A stretch of 64,000 nucleotides of DNA from Helicobacter burdigaliensis (GTDB lineage: Bacteria > Campylobacterota > Campylobacteria > Campylobacterales > Helicobacteraceae), in contig NZ_QXJG01000003.1 in the NCBI RefSeq assembly GCF_003670295.1, positions 43,655-107,654 of the forward strand, written 5' to 3'. The position numbers were made by a program, and so were the translations under genes. Shown in pieces: positions 36,280 to 45,803 of the stretch; within the stretch, counting starts at the first letter, position 1, and each line of letters starts with the position of its first letter. The notes below the pieces were generated by a model. It searched no databases. It was given only the letters and a program-made list of their open reading frames with translations, and had not been told where the DNA came from.

Positions 36280-36846
36280 CTAAAGCTTCATAAAATTTTT
36301 TAATATCTTCTTTCCATTTTGGCTAAGGATGGCTTCAGGATGAAATTGTAATCCATAAATATCGTATTTTTTATGTTTAATTGCCATAATAATACCTTTT
36401 TCATTCTGTGCTAAAACCTTACAACTTTTAGGCATTTTACTAATGTGTAAAGAATGGTATTGACAAATTTTAGGCTTTCTTTTAAGGTTTTTAAAGATTC
36501 TATCCTCTTTAAATTTTAAAAAGGAAACCTTGCCATGGATTGGATTTTCTAATCTAGTTACCTCTCCTAAAAATGCTTCTGCAATACACTGATGTCCTAG
36601 ACAAATCCCTAAAATCTTCTTCTTTTTTCTAAAATGCAAAATCGCTTCTTGTGAATTTTTGGCCTCTTTTGGAGAGTTTGGGCCTGGAGAGATAATCAGA
36701 TGACTAAATTTAATTTTTTCTAACTCCTTTGGACTTTCAAATGAATCATTTTTAATTACCTTGCACTTAAAACCTAATTCTTTTAAATAAAATACTATCG
36801 TATAAGTAAAAGAGTCATAATTATCAATCATCAAAACACGCTTCAA
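36280..36846 (-). CDS. pabA: glutamine amidotransferase subunit of aminodeoxychorismate synthase
   Basis: It supplies ammonia from glutamine to PabB in folate synthesis. The 188-residue class I amidotransferase begins VLMIDNYDSFTYTIVFYL and carries LIISPGPNSPKEA, the nucleophile Cys in ILGICLGHQCIAEAF, and the His/Glu of LQFHPEAILSQNG. It overlaps the pabB-pabC fusion by four bases, which supports pabA rather than trpG. Confidence 0.88.
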   Translation of the reverse strand: MKRVLMIDNYDSFTYTIVFYLKELGFKCKVIKNDSFESPKELEKIKFSHLIISPGPNSPKEAKNSQEAILHFRKKKKILGICLGHQCIAEAFLGEVTRLENPIHGKVSFLKFKEDRIFKNLKRKPKICQYHSLHISKMPKSCKVLAQNEKGIIMAIKHKKYDIYGLQFHPEAILSQNGKKILKNFMKL

Positions 36847-38633
36847 AGCCTAACCTCTCTTAATCCTCGCACAGAGTTGAATGCATAGATTTTACTTGCT
36901 TCTTGCAAATCTTTTTTAGATATTTTTGCTTCTTTAATAAGTCCCAAATTTAGCAAAAATTCTCTATAAATCCCATTTAGCAATCCACATTCTAAACTAG
37001 GCGTATAAAATTCCCCTTGTTTTTGGATAAGAATATTTGTCCGCGTCCCCTCACACAACTCACCTAGCTCATTAAAAAACACCACATCATAGCACAAATC
37101 TTCTCTCCATTTATGACTTTGTGCCTCATAAAGCCCTCTAAAAGAGCTTTTAAAATATAAAGAATCGCTCTTTGAATTTAAGGTAATATCACTTAAAAGC
37201 AATTTATCGTTCAAACTATGTTTTATAGGAAAACTCTGCAAATCATATGCACCATTTTTATATAAAACAAGCCTTAAAATACAATCTTTTTGTGGGGCTT
37301 CTTGCAATCTATAAGGATACAAAAGGCAATGTTCTTCTTGAAATAACTTTTGATTTAGCATAAAAATATCTAATGTTTTAAATGCATCTAAATTAATTTT
37401 TTCTTCTAAAACTTCCCAAAAATCTTTTGTGATTTTGCCTGTGTTGAAATTCAACTTCAATGCACTTTCCAAAAGTCTTTGCAAATGTTGCTTTAAAAAT
37501 AAGATTTTATTATTTTTATAAAGCATTGTTTCAAAAAGATAAAAATCCTCATTTTTTAAAAACTTAGTTTTTAAATGCAGCTCGCAAAACTCTTCATTTT
37601 CTTTAGAATCCCACACCAAACCACTTCCCACACCATAATGATAAATATTATCCTTTTGTTCTAGCGTTCTTATTGCTACGCTAAATTTACTTTTATTTTT
37701 AGAAATTAGCCCTATACTCCCACAATAAATCCCCCTTTCTCTAGCCTCTAAGCTAGAAATTAGTCGCATAGTTTCTAGCTTTGGAGCACCCGTAATAGAA
37801 CCGCAAGGAAAAAGCGCTTTAAAAATATCATAAAAGCCTATGCCCTTTTTAAGCCTCCCTTTAATCTTAGAAGTCATTTGATGCAAAGTAGGCAATGTCT
37901 GCACTCTAAAAAGCTTTTCTTTTAGACTATGTTTTTGGATAATCTTAGATAAATCATTCCTTAATAAATCCACTATCATCACATTTTCACTTAAATTTTT
38001 AACATCTTTTTGTAAAAATTTCTTATTTTTTCTATCTTGTTTTTTATTATGCGCGCGTTTGCTTGTGCCTTTCATAGGCTCTGTGAGGATATTTCTGCCT
38101 TTAGTTTTAAAGAATAATTCTGGAGAAAAAGATAGAATATAACCCTCTTGCATAGGTAAAAACGCCTTAAAAGAAGTATTTTGCCTTTGCAATAAAAGAT
38201 TAAATAACCTAAAAGGTTCTATTTTACTTGAAAATTTTATTTCTTGTGTGAGATTGACTTGATAGCTCTGCCCTTTTGCAATGGCATTTTTTACTTTTTT
38301 AAAGTTATTTGCATACTCTTTTTTGTCTAAAGTTTGCAAAAATGTAGGCATAAACTCTTTTTTACAAACTTTTTTGGGCTTAAATTTTTTTCTTTTTTTA
38401 AAGGCAAAAAAGCCTAAATACGCCTTGTTGCTTTTATAACTCTCATCTTCTAAATAGCGATAAAATTCATAATCTATACAGCCTATAAAAAAGAATTTAT
38501 GCTTATTTTTTTCTATAAATTTAAAGCATTGCTTACTTTCTTTTTGGTTATAAGCTTTTAAAATATGTTTTAGTTCATAATACAAATAATCATCAAAAAT
38601 AGCGAAATTTTCTTTAGGACTTGTGTTTTTCAT
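36843..38633 (-). CDS. pabB: fused aminodeoxychorismate synthase component I / 4-amino-4-deoxychorismate lyase
   Basis: 596 residues in two parts. Residues about 1-330 form a chorismate-binding domain (FKKVKNAIAKGQSYQVNLTQ, FLQKDVKNLSENVMIVDLLR, LFPCGSITGAPKLETMRLIS). Residues about 345-596 form a class IV aminotransferase-like lyase (FYLFETMLYKNNKILFLKQH, then CEGTRTNILIQKQGEFYTP). A PabB-PabC fusion lets one protein make 4-aminobenzoate from chorismate together with PabA. The same fusion is known in H. pylori. Confidence 0.92.
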   Translation of the reverse strand: MKNTSPKENFAIFDDYLYYELKHILKAYNQKESKQCFKFIEKNKHKFFFIGCIDYEFYRYLEDESYKSNKAYLGFFAFKKRKKFKPKKVCKKEFMPTFLQTLDKKEYANNFKKVKNAIAKGQSYQVNLTQEIKFSSKIEPFRLFNLLLQRQNTSFKAFLPMQEGYILSFSPELFFKTKGRNILTEPMKGTSKRAHNKKQDRKNKKFLQKDVKNLSENVMIVDLLRNDLSKIIQKHSLKEKLFRVQTLPTLHQMTSKIKGRLKKGIGFYDIFKALFPCGSITGAPKLETMRLISSLEARERGIYCGSIGLISKNKSKFSVAIRTLEQKDNIYHYGVGSGLVWDSKENEEFCELHLKTKFLKNEDFYLFETMLYKNNKILFLKQHLQRLLESALKLNFNTGKITKDFWEVLEEKINLDAFKTLDIFMLNQKLFQEEHCLLYPYRLQEAPQKDCILRLVLYKNGAYDLQSFPIKHSLNDKLLLSDITLNSKSDSLYFKSSFRGLYEAQSHKWREDLCYDVVFFNELGELCEGTRTNILIQKQGEFYTPSLECGLLNGIYREFLLNLGLIKEAKISKKDLQEASKIYAFNSVRGLREVRL

Positions 38634-38688
38634 AAAACGGATAATACTTTAAAAGTATTTTAGAGGAGCTTAAAAAAAGAATTAGGGC

Positions 38689-38714
38689 TTTACAAAGCCA
38701 AAAAGCTTTGTAAA
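38689..38714. terminator. hairpin terminator of the peroxiredoxin gene
   Basis: TTTACAAAGC and GCTTTGTAAA form a perfect 10-bp stem with a six-base loop overlapping the last bases around the stop region. On the minus strand a T7 run follows about 15 bases later. Confidence 0.5.
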
Positions 38715-38715
38715 A

Positions 38716-39312
38716 TTATAGTTTGTCTGCGTTTTCTGCTAGGTATTCTGCTACACCTTTAGCATCCGCTTTCATACCTTTATCACCTTTGTTCCAACCT
38801 GCTGGACAAACTTCACCATGTGCTTCAAAGAATGTTAGTGCATCGCACATTCTTAACATTTCGTCCATATTTCTACCAAGTGGAAGATCGTTAATCACTG
38901 CATGTCTTACAACTTGATTTTTATCAATTAAAAATGATCCTCTTAGTGCAACAGCCTCATCAATTAAAACTTCATAATCTCTTGAAATTTGTTTTGTAAT
39001 ATCTGATACCATTGGGAATTGAACTTGACCAATACCACCTTCTTTTACAGGAGTATTTTTCCATGCAAAGTGCACTACATCTGAGTCAATAGATACACCA
39101 ATTACATTAAAACCTTTTTCTGCAAAATCTTTTACTCTATGATCCATAGCAATAATCTCTGATGGACAAACAAATGTAAAGTCTTTTGGCCAAAAGAATA
39201 CAACTGCACCATTTTTACCAAGATTTTTTGACAATTCAAAATTATCAACGATTTGGTTATCTGCTAAAACTGCTGGTGCTTTAAAATCTGGAGCTTTTTT
39301 TGTTACTAACAT
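38716..39312 (-). CDS. tsaA: alkyl hydroperoxide reductase / 2-Cys peroxiredoxin
   Basis: A typical 2-Cys peroxiredoxin that reduces hydrogen and organic peroxides, abundant in Helicobacter. The 198-residue product has the peroxidatic Cys in KDFTFVCPSEIIAMD (about 49) and the resolving Cys in HGEVCPAGWNKG (about 170). The motifs GGIGQVQFPMVSD and YLAEN (YF-region variant) are present. AAAGGATTAGAT lies before the ATG. It stands alone. Confidence 0.96.
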   Translation of the reverse strand: MLVTKKAPDFKAPAVLADNQIVDNFELSKNLGKNGAVVFFWPKDFTFVCPSEIIAMDHRVKDFAEKGFNVIGVSIDSDVVHFAWKNTPVKEGGIGQVQFPMVSDITKQISRDYEVLIDEAVALRGSFLIDKNQVVRHAVINDLPLGRNMDEMLRMCDALTFFEAHGEVCPAGWNKGDKGMKADAKGVAEYLAENADKL

Positions 39313-39494
39313 ATCTAATCCTTTATAAAAATAATTTGTTGATAAAAAATATCAATAAAGTAATTGTAGCGGATTATAAATAAATTTAATATTAAGAGCT
39401 TTATATTTTTGAAGGCTTTGGTTAGTTTTTAGATTTTATAAGATTTAATGTATCAAATCGCCACATTATAAGCAAGAAGATTCTTGCTTATAAA

Positions 39495-41078
39495 TTATAG
39501 ATACCCTGCTACCAAAGCTAGGAAATATCCAGCAATACAAGAAGTGATTACCCCAATAAGTCCAGGTAAAATAAAGCTATGGTTGATTACAAATCTACCA
39601 ATATGCGTTGTGCCTGAACGGTCAAATTGAATGGTTGCTAAATCGCTTGGGTAAGTAGGTAAGATATAATATCCATAGCAAGCTGCTGCAAAAGCTACAA
39701 TAATACCTGGTTCTACTCCAATCCCTAAAGCCAAAGGCACAAATGCTGCAATAGCCGCTGCTTGAGAATTTACAAATTTTGAAATAAGCAAAAGCATAAT
39801 TGCATAAGTCCAAGGCTTGTCTGTTACTATATCTCCAAGCGCTTCCTTCATCATAGGAGTATGCACCGCAAACATAGTATCTGCCATCCATGAAATTCCA
39901 AACACAGCAACAAGTGCTATCATACCAGATTTAAAGATCTCATTAGAGCCAATTTTCTTCGCATCGGTTTTTGTAAAGATGATAATCAAAGCTCCAGCAA
40001 GTAACATAAACATCTGAATCACATTGACCATAGAAATATAATCATAACTAGGATTGCCTAGCTTGTCTTTTAGAGGAATTGCTGTGATTTTTTGCTCTTT
40101 TAGCGCTTCTTTAAATTCACTTGTATTCTCACCTGCTTCATTTAAAGTATTACTTTGATCAAAACCAAGTGCTTCAAGATCCACAATTCCCTTGTTTGTG
40201 CCATTTGGTGTCCATTGCACCATTGCATTAATTTCTGCCTTATAAGCCATCTTTTGTCCCCAGTTTGGCTTTAAGCTATCAAAAGCACCGATGAGTGCTA
40301 CAAGTGCAATCGCTCCTAAGAAAATCCACATAGCTACCCAATTACTTGTAGGAAGCTTCACACCAAGCAGAGTTTTGGCATCTCCATACACATATTTTTT
40401 AAATTCAGGATCTTTAAGTCTCTCTTGAAACTCTTCATCTTTATCTAAATCTTTCCCTCTAAACCATGAGAAAATCCCCACACATAAAACACCAAAAAGA
40501 GTGCTAGGAATGGTAATTTGCAAAAGATTAATATAACCATCAAAACCCGCCAACTTATGATTAGCAGTTAAAAGTAAAGCTGTTAGAGAAACTACCGCAA
40601 CCGATACAGGAGAAGCGATAATCCCCATTTGCGAAGAGATAGAAGCCGCAGCCATAGGGCGTTCTGGACGGATTCCGTTTTTAATAGCAATATCATAAAT
40701 AATTGGCATAATTGTATAAACCACATGTCCAGTTCCACAAAGTATAGTTAAAAAGCAAGTTACAAAAGGTGCTAAAATGGTTAAAAACTTTGGATTGCGT
40801 CTTAAGATTCGTTCAGCAATTTGCAGCATAACATCTAAACCACCACTCGCTTGAAGCGTAGCACTTGCAACAACAACTGCTAAAATTGTTAGCATTACAT
40901 CAATAGCAGGTTTTCCTGGTTTAATGTGAAATGCAAAAACAAGCATTAAAATACCAATTCCGCCTAGCAAACCTAAGGCGATTCCACCCTTTTTTGCTCC
41001 ATAGAATAAACAAGCAAGCACGACAATTAGCTGAATGGCAAATTGTGTGCCTTCATTTAGGTTAGTTAAAAATTCCAT
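39495..41078 (-). CDS. dcuA: Dcu-family anaerobic C4-dicarboxylate transporter
   Basis: It exchanges fumarate, succinate, aspartate or malate across the inner membrane. The 527-residue product has the Dcu patterns [39 protein letters not shown] and [19 protein letters not shown]. It is about 80 residues longer than typical DcuA/DcuB because of a hydrophilic insert (about 271-350, rich in Asn/Gly/Glu) between two central helices. Fumarate respiration is the likely context. A palindrome (TTATAAGCAAGAA and its complement, 39466-39493) follows the stop. The choice of A over B subtype is not certain. Confidence 0.88.
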   Translation of the reverse strand: MEFLTNLNEGTQFAIQLIVVLACLFYGAKKGGIALGLLGGIGILMLVFAFHIKPGKPAIDVMLTILAVVVASATLQASGGLDVMLQIAERILRRNPKFLTILAPFVTCFLTILCGTGHVVYTIMPIIYDIAIKNGIRPERPMAAASISSQMGIIASPVSVAVVSLTALLLTANHKLAGFDGYINLLQITIPSTLFGVLCVGIFSWFRGKDLDKDEEFQERLKDPEFKKYVYGDAKTLLGVKLPTSNWVAMWIFLGAIALVALIGAFDSLKPNWGQKMAYKAEINAMVQWTPNGTNKGIVDLEALGFDQSNTLNEAGENTSEFKEALKEQKITAIPLKDKLGNPSYDYISMVNVIQMFMLLAGALIIIFTKTDAKKIGSNEIFKSGMIALVAVFGISWMADTMFAVHTPMMKEALGDIVTDKPWTYAIMLLLISKFVNSQAAAIAAFVPLALGIGVEPGIIVAFAAACYGYYILPTYPSDLATIQFDRSGTTHIGRFVINHSFILPGLIGVITSCIAGYFLALVAGYL

Positions 41079-41112
41079 AACCCCTTACTCCTTTCTAAAA
41101 AAATGCACATAA

Positions 41113-41118
41113 TTTTAG
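41113..41118 (-). promoter_or_regulatory. -10 box of the Dcu transporter gene
   Basis: TGCTAAAAT on the minus strand is an extended -10 about 35 bases before the ATG, which has AAGGAG upstream. Confidence 0.4.
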
Positions 41119-41214
41119 CACATTTTTTAAAAATAAGATAAAAATTTTAAAATATTTAAAATAAATTATTATTGTTTAAGTTTAATAAATAAAATATCTT
41201 TCTTGCAATTTGTC

Positions 41215-42105
41215 TTAAAACAAATAAAGCACTAAGATTTCATTTTCTCCTAAAGGTTGGGTTTGGATAGAAAATAGCATTGGATATTCATAGAGCATTT
41301 TTTCATAATCTTTGTTAATCTTACAATAAACAGATGGAGTATCCACAAAATTATCCATTAGGCTATCTGGATGAATATAATTAGGATTGTGAAATTCAAA
41401 ATGTATTTTTATGCTTTTAGCATTTTTTAATTCTAAAAGATTTTCAGTATTCGCTTCAAACAATATTTCAAACTCCCTTTCTCTAAATGAGCTTTTCCCT
41501 TTTGGCTTTAATCTCACTTGTATCATTTTCTTAATGGGGTTATTTGTTGTGTAGGTTGCTTGGCTTTTTCTAGCTTCTTCTAAATTTTTAGAATTTAGTG
41601 CTAGATTATCTAAAAAATACCCTTTTTGCCTTAAAATCTCTTCTTCTTTTTTAGAAATCGCTCCTTCTTTTGCTATGATTTTTGCCTCACTCTCTTCTAA
41701 GAAATAATTTTCTTGCAAAATCTTGTGTAAAAGCTCTGGCTCTTTTTGGTAATTTTCTAATAAATAAGCTAGATTATATTTAAGCCTAAAATAGCTTAGA
41801 GTGCCTTTGTGATAGGTTTGATACTTAGCGTTTGCCTTTTTTAAAATCCCTATTAATTCCTCTTTAGTATAGCCCATAATTTTAGAAGCCTTTAGCAAGG
41901 CTTCCTCGTTTTTGTCTTTTTGCAAAAGTGTATCTATCCCATCACATACGCTCTTCGCTCCTTTAGCGTTTAAATAGTTTGCCATCAAACCTGGAGCATC
42001 TGGTATATACAAAATAGGCTCTAACAATCTAACACAAGCACTAAAAGAGATTCCTAAAATACATAAAATAAAAGCTCCAAAAAGCTTTACAATTAACTCC
42101 TTCAT
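41215..42105 (-). CDS. putative lipoprotein, unknown function
   Basis: 296 residues with a type II signal peptide: LFGAFILCILGISFSAC gives a lipobox ending in Cys at about 24. The mature part is helical up to about 190 (Lys/Glu/Leu-rich), then has a beta-rich C-terminal domain (MIQVRLKPKGKSSFREREFE onward). I recognise no family. It begins six bases after plsY stops, so it probably shares that transcript. A cell-envelope location is the only safe statement. Confidence 0.7.
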   Translation of the reverse strand: MKELIVKLFGAFILCILGISFSACVRLLEPILYIPDAPGLMANYLNAKGAKSVCDGIDTLLQKDKNEEALLKASKIMGYTKEELIGILKKANAKYQTYHKGTLSYFRLKYNLAYLLENYQKEPELLHKILQENYFLEESEAKIIAKEGAISKKEEEILRQKGYFLDNLALNSKNLEEARKSQATYTTNNPIKKMIQVRLKPKGKSSFREREFEILFEANTENLLELKNAKSIKIHFEFHNPNYIHPDSLMDNFVDTPSVYCKINKDYEKMLYEYPMLFSIQTQPLGENEILVLYLF

Positions 42106-42111
42106 CTATTT

Positions 42112-42759
42112 TTAAAGAATCTTACCCTCTTGCCTTTGGATAAGTCGCACGATGTTTGGAATATGCTTATAAAATACGATAAAAGCTGCAATTACAAGCG
42201 GTGTATGTGTGTGAATATGTGGAATATCTGGATGGATAAAAAAGCTCAAAACCACTCCAAATAAAACCCCTATCAAAGAAGCCAAAGAAGAAATTTTTAA
42301 AAACTTCCCAACTAAAAACCAAACCACAAGCCCACTTATAGCCTCAATAGGTAGAAATACTGCGATAACTCCTACGATTGTAGCTACCCCCTTACCCCCT
42401 TCAAAACCTAAAAATGGAGAAAAACAATGCCCAATCACCGCTAAGAGTGCCAACATCCATTGTGCCTCATAGCTTAAACCGAACATTTTAGCGACAAAAA
42501 TTACAACCACTCCCTTTAGCGCATCGCTTAGCATTGTTAAAATCGCTACTTTTTTAGCTAGTTTTGGATCTTTTTCTTTAAGCGCCCTTAGCACATTTGT
42601 AGCACCTATACTTCCACTTCCTACCTTTCTTATATCCACACCACCTGCTAATTTTGCATACAAAAGCCCAAAAGGAATCCCTCCCACCAGATAAGCAATC
42701 GTATAAAAAATCCCATTCAAACTTGTAAAAAAATCTATAATCATTGTTAAAAAATACAT
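42112..42759 (-). CDS. plsY: acyl-phosphate:glycerol-3-phosphate acyltransferase PlsY
   Basis: PlsY makes lysophosphatidic acid, the first membrane step of phospholipid synthesis. The 215-residue product has five to seven helices and the three family motifs: GSGSIGATNVLRAL, a GHCFSPFLGFEGGKGVAT loop, and a later Glu-containing segment around LPIEAISGLV. AGGA lies six bases before the ATG at 42759. Confidence 0.94.
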   Translation of the reverse strand: MYFLTMIIDFFTSLNGIFYTIAYLVGGIPFGLLYAKLAGGVDIRKVGSGSIGATNVLRALKEKDPKLAKKVAILTMLSDALKGVVVIFVAKMFGLSYEAQWMLALLAVIGHCFSPFLGFEGGKGVATIVGVIAVFLPIEAISGLVVWFLVGKFLKISSLASLIGVLFGVVLSFFIHPDIPHIHTHTPLVIAAFIVFYKHIPNIVRLIQRQEGKIL

Positions 42760-42806
42760 TCATTTTCCTATCAATAAAATTCTTGCAAATTATAGCCTAT
42801 TTTGCG

Positions 42807-43649
42807 CTACATTAATTGTTCTATTCTATCCTTTTTGGGTGCTATTTCTGTGATTTGAATCCCAAAGTTACCATCTACAATCACAACTTCTCCTTTTGCA
42901 ATCACTTTATCATCTACTAAAACTTCTAGCGGATCATTTGCAAGTTGATTAAGCTCCACAACGCTCCCTATATCCATAGCAATTACATCTTTAAGAAGCA
43001 TTTTCTTTTGCCCTATTCTAACCTTGACTTGCAATCTTACATCCAGTAACATTGCCATATTTTTCATTTCTCCACCACTTAGTTCTATTTTAGATTCTCC
43101 TCCATGATGGTGTGGGGTAGGTGCTTCTTCAATAGGAGCTGTTGTATTAGGATTTAAAGTATCAATAAATTCGCGTGAAAGTGCCAAAAAGATTTGTTGC
43201 TGCAAGCTCCCTAAACTAAATCCAAAAGTATAAAAATGTGCAAAAGAACTAACTCCCAAATCCCCACTTGCTAAAAAATCAATATGTGTAAGAGTAAAAC
43301 TTAGCTTAGGTAACTCTTTTTGCGCTCCCAAAGAAGTAGAAATCGCCCCAAAGATATTAGAGATAATTTCTTTTGTGGCATCTAAATCATCTCCATCTAA
43401 GACTTCTTTTTGTTCTCCCTCGCCTCCTAACATCATATCCGCTAATGCACTTGCAATTTGCGGAGGAATAAAAAATGCTAACTTTGCTCCATTATCTGCT
43501 TGTATATCCACTCTTGCCATAGGAGCCTTAATGCCCTCGCTTCTATCATCTTCATTAGATAAATGTGAAACTTCAGGAGCTTGCCCTAAAAGCCCTTCTA
43601 TGGTAGCAATACTCTCTTGCACAACAAGTTTTAAAAAATCGCTTAACAT
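42807..43649 (-). CDS. fliY: flagellar motor switch protein FliY
   Basis: FliY is the FliN-type component of the rotor switch. The 280-residue product has an N-terminal CheC/FliM-like region and a His-containing linker (APTPHHHGGES, about 174-184). The C-terminal surface-presentation (FliN) domain contains MAMLLDVRLQVKVRIGQKKM and VDGNFGIQITEIAP. Helicobacter carries both FliY and FliN. It lies nine bases after fliM. Confidence 0.92.
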   Translation of the reverse strand: MLSDFLKLVVQESIATIEGLLGQAPEVSHLSNEDDRSEGIKAPMARVDIQADNGAKLAFFIPPQIASALADMMLGGEGEQKEVLDGDDLDATKEIISNIFGAISTSLGAQKELPKLSFTLTHIDFLASGDLGVSSFAHFYTFGFSLGSLQQQIFLALSREFIDTLNPNTTAPIEEAPTPHHHGGESKIELSGGEMKNMAMLLDVRLQVKVRIGQKKMLLKDVIAMDIGSVVELNQLANDPLEVLVDDKVIAKGEVVIVDGNFGIQITEIAPKKDRIEQLM

Positions 43650-43658
43650 CTTTCACTC

Positions 43659-44717
43659 CTATTCATCTTCAATTTCACTTGCTCTACTCTTGCGTTGAGT
43701 TTCTAGCATTTCTAAAATCTCTTTTACTTGATCTTTTTCAGTTTTTATCATTTCTTTAACTTCAATCGTTTTTCTATATCTATGAAGCCCAATGCTAGCT
43801 AAAAACTTCTCTCTACCATCGACATTGATGATTACCGTATCATCTGCGGGTCTATCAAGCCTTACAATATCACCCACTTCTAAATCCAAAATCTCTTTTA
43901 CAGCAAGCTTTGTTTCTCCAAGCATTGCAGCAACATTCACTTTAGCACCTCCAAGGAGTGCTTGAAGTTCTTTATTGCGAGATTTTTTGGAATTTGTTTC
44001 ACTTAGCATAATATCCCTACTTGCAAGGCGTGAAAGAACCGATTCTAAAGAAATTACAGGATAACAAAGATTCATCATTCCACTACTATGTCCTATGATA
44101 ATCTCCATAACCACCATAATAACAATCTCATTTTGTGCAACAATTTGCACAACATTAGGGCTAGATTCTTTAACATCCACGGTTGGAAAAATCTCTGTGA
44201 TAGGCGCCCATGCTTCTTTTAGATTTTGCATCATTTGACGCAAAATTGTATCTAATAAATTTAGTTCAATATCGCTAAATTCCCGCGTAGATTCATAGGG
44301 ATCACCCTTGCCTCCTAAAAGCCTATCTATCATAGGAAAAGCAATGCTTGGATTTATCTCTAAAACTCCCGTTCCATCAAGAGGTTTCATAGAAAAAACA
44401 TTAAAGCTTGTCGGGCTTGGCAAACTCATCAAAAATTCCCCATAAGTCATTTGATCCACGCTATGAAGCTGAATCTCTACAATAGAACGCATAATTGCAG
44501 AAATTTGGCTTGAAAGACTTCTTGCCATTTTATCATGGATTCCTCTAAAGGCACGCAATTGCTCTTTACTCACACGATTGGGGCGTTTAAAATCATAAAG
44601 AGTGATTTGCCTTTGTTGCAATACTTGCGGTTTTTCTAAAACTTCAGTATCACTCCCCTCATCATCAACCACTTCTAAAAGTGCATCAATTTCTTCTTGA
44701 CTTAAAATATCAGCCAT
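43659..44717 (-). CDS. fliM: flagellar motor switch protein FliM
   Basis: FliM binds phospho-CheY and sets rotation direction. The N-terminus MADILSQEEIDALLEVVDD is the CheY-binding segment. It is followed by the GGXG-type middle domain (LGGKGDPYESTREF) and a C-terminal FliN-like domain (VNVAAMLGETKLAVKEILDL). I choose ATG 44717 (352 residues), with AGGGG five bases upstream; ATG 44720 is adjacent. The start overlaps the end of fliA by eight bases. Confidence 0.94.
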   Translation of the reverse strand: MADILSQEEIDALLEVVDDEGSDTEVLEKPQVLQQRQITLYDFKRPNRVSKEQLRAFRGIHDKMARSLSSQISAIMRSIVEIQLHSVDQMTYGEFLMSLPSPTSFNVFSMKPLDGTGVLEINPSIAFPMIDRLLGGKGDPYESTREFSDIELNLLDTILRQMMQNLKEAWAPITEIFPTVDVKESSPNVVQIVAQNEIVIMVVMEIIIGHSSGMMNLCYPVISLESVLSRLASRDIMLSETNSKKSRNKELQALLGGAKVNVAAMLGETKLAVKEILDLEVGDIVRLDRPADDTVIINVDGREKFLASIGLHRYRKTIEVKEMIKTEKDQVKEILEMLETQRKSRASEIEDE

Positions 44718-45417
44718 CATATCCCCTTTGCACAAGATATTCTCTTACTTTTTTAATCATTGCTTTATGAATTTGACAAACTCTAGATTCACTCACTTCT
44801 AAAACTTCTGCAATCTCTTTAAAACTAAGCTCTTCATAATAATAAAGCTGTATAACAAGTTGTTCATTTTTATTAGAAACGCTTAAAACCTGCTCTATTA
44901 TTTTTATCAATTCTTCTTTTTCTATTTTATCGTAAATTTTTTCTTCTTCATAAAAATTTAATTGCTCTTCAAGTGGTAAATTTACGCGTATCTCACTTGC
45001 ATTTCTTGCATCTTTTATTTTATCAATCTCTACTTCTAAAACTTCACTTAAATACTCATTGCTTGGCTCTTCTTGGTGCTCGTTGTAGTATTTTAAAATC
45101 TCATAATCAATCTTTTTTACTAAAGTTCTTGTATAGCGTGAAAGGCAATCTAAACTCCTTAAATAATCCAGCATAGCCCCATAAACTCGCGATTTTGCAT
45201 AGCCCCAAAAGGAATCGTTTAAATTTTCATCGTATCTTCTTGCTATTTTAATAAGCTCTTCTGTGCCAATAGAAATCAAATCTGCCACCTCTATAAAAGA
45301 AGGCAAACGCTCTTTTAGCCGATACGCCAAAGCTCTAAGCGCTGGAAGATAGGCTACCACTAAGTCATCTCTTTGATTTTTGATTGCTTGTGTGTAGGGA
45401 TTTTCTTTATTAATCAT
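44710..45417 (-). CDS. fliA: flagellar sigma factor sigma-28
   Basis: FliA directs RNA polymerase to late flagellar genes. The 235-residue product has region 2 (VAYLPALRALAYRLKERLPS and DENLNDSFWGYAKSRVYGAM) and region 4, with the helix-turn-helix YYEELSFKEIAEVLEVSESR. The partner anti-sigma FlgM is encoded at 15.2-15.4 kb, and two promoters of the right type are visible in the window. It overlaps the upstream gene by ATGA. Confidence 0.95.
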   Translation of the reverse strand: MINKENPYTQAIKNQRDDLVVAYLPALRALAYRLKERLPSFIEVADLISIGTEELIKIARRYDENLNDSFWGYAKSRVYGAMLDYLRSLDCLSRYTRTLVKKIDYEILKYYNEHQEEPSNEYLSEVLEVEIDKIKDARNASEIRVNLPLEEQLNFYEEEKIYDKIEKEELIKIIEQVLSVSNKNEQLVIQLYYYEELSFKEIAEVLEVSESRVCQIHKAMIKKVREYLVQRGYDG

Positions 45418-45791
45418 AATAATTGCCTAGAATTATTCTTAGAGAGTTCATGTGCCTCATCATCTTCCTCTTCTTTAGCACTTTTCTCCATAGTTCTTAG
45501 GAAATTTCTAATTTTATTGGTTGTACGTTCTCTTTTATCAAATTCCTCTATATAGTCTTCTAAGATTCTATTATAAGAAGACTTATTGACATTTGCCTTA
45601 TTTTTATCATCAAAGAAATGCATAAAAAAGGACACGCTAACAAGGGTTATCAAGTAAAAACCAATCGTGGCAATTAGCGTCCAAGCTACAATCATTTCAG
45701 GTTCATCAAACTTCAAAAAAGAAAGCAAAAGCCCTATAAAAAACCCATTTACAATTGCAAAGCTTAAAAAATTATCCATTTTTAGCGTCAT
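45414..45791 (-). CDS. small membrane protein in the flhF-fliA cluster
   Basis: 125 residues with two membrane helices (FLSFAIVNGFFIGLLLSFL and MIVAWTLIATIGFYLITLVS), then a charged, coiled-coil tail (about 70-125). The position between flhG and fliA matches H. pylori HP1033, a conserved protein of unknown role in this flagellar cluster. AAGGA lies six bases before the ATG, and the stop overlaps the fliA start. Confidence 0.7.
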   Translation of the reverse strand: MTLKMDNFLSFAIVNGFFIGLLLSFLKFDEPEMIVAWTLIATIGFYLITLVSVSFFMHFFDDKNKANVNKSSYNRILEDYIEEFDKRERTTNKIRNFLRTMEKSAKEEEDDEAHELSKNNSRQLL

Positions 45792-45803
45792 TTACATTCC
45801 TTG

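Noticed and set aside
39466..39493. Palindrome after the Dcu gene as an intrinsic terminator
   Set aside because: The 13-base arms pair perfectly, but no T-run follows on the minus strand, so termination there is not supported; it may still act as an RNA-stabilising hairpin.
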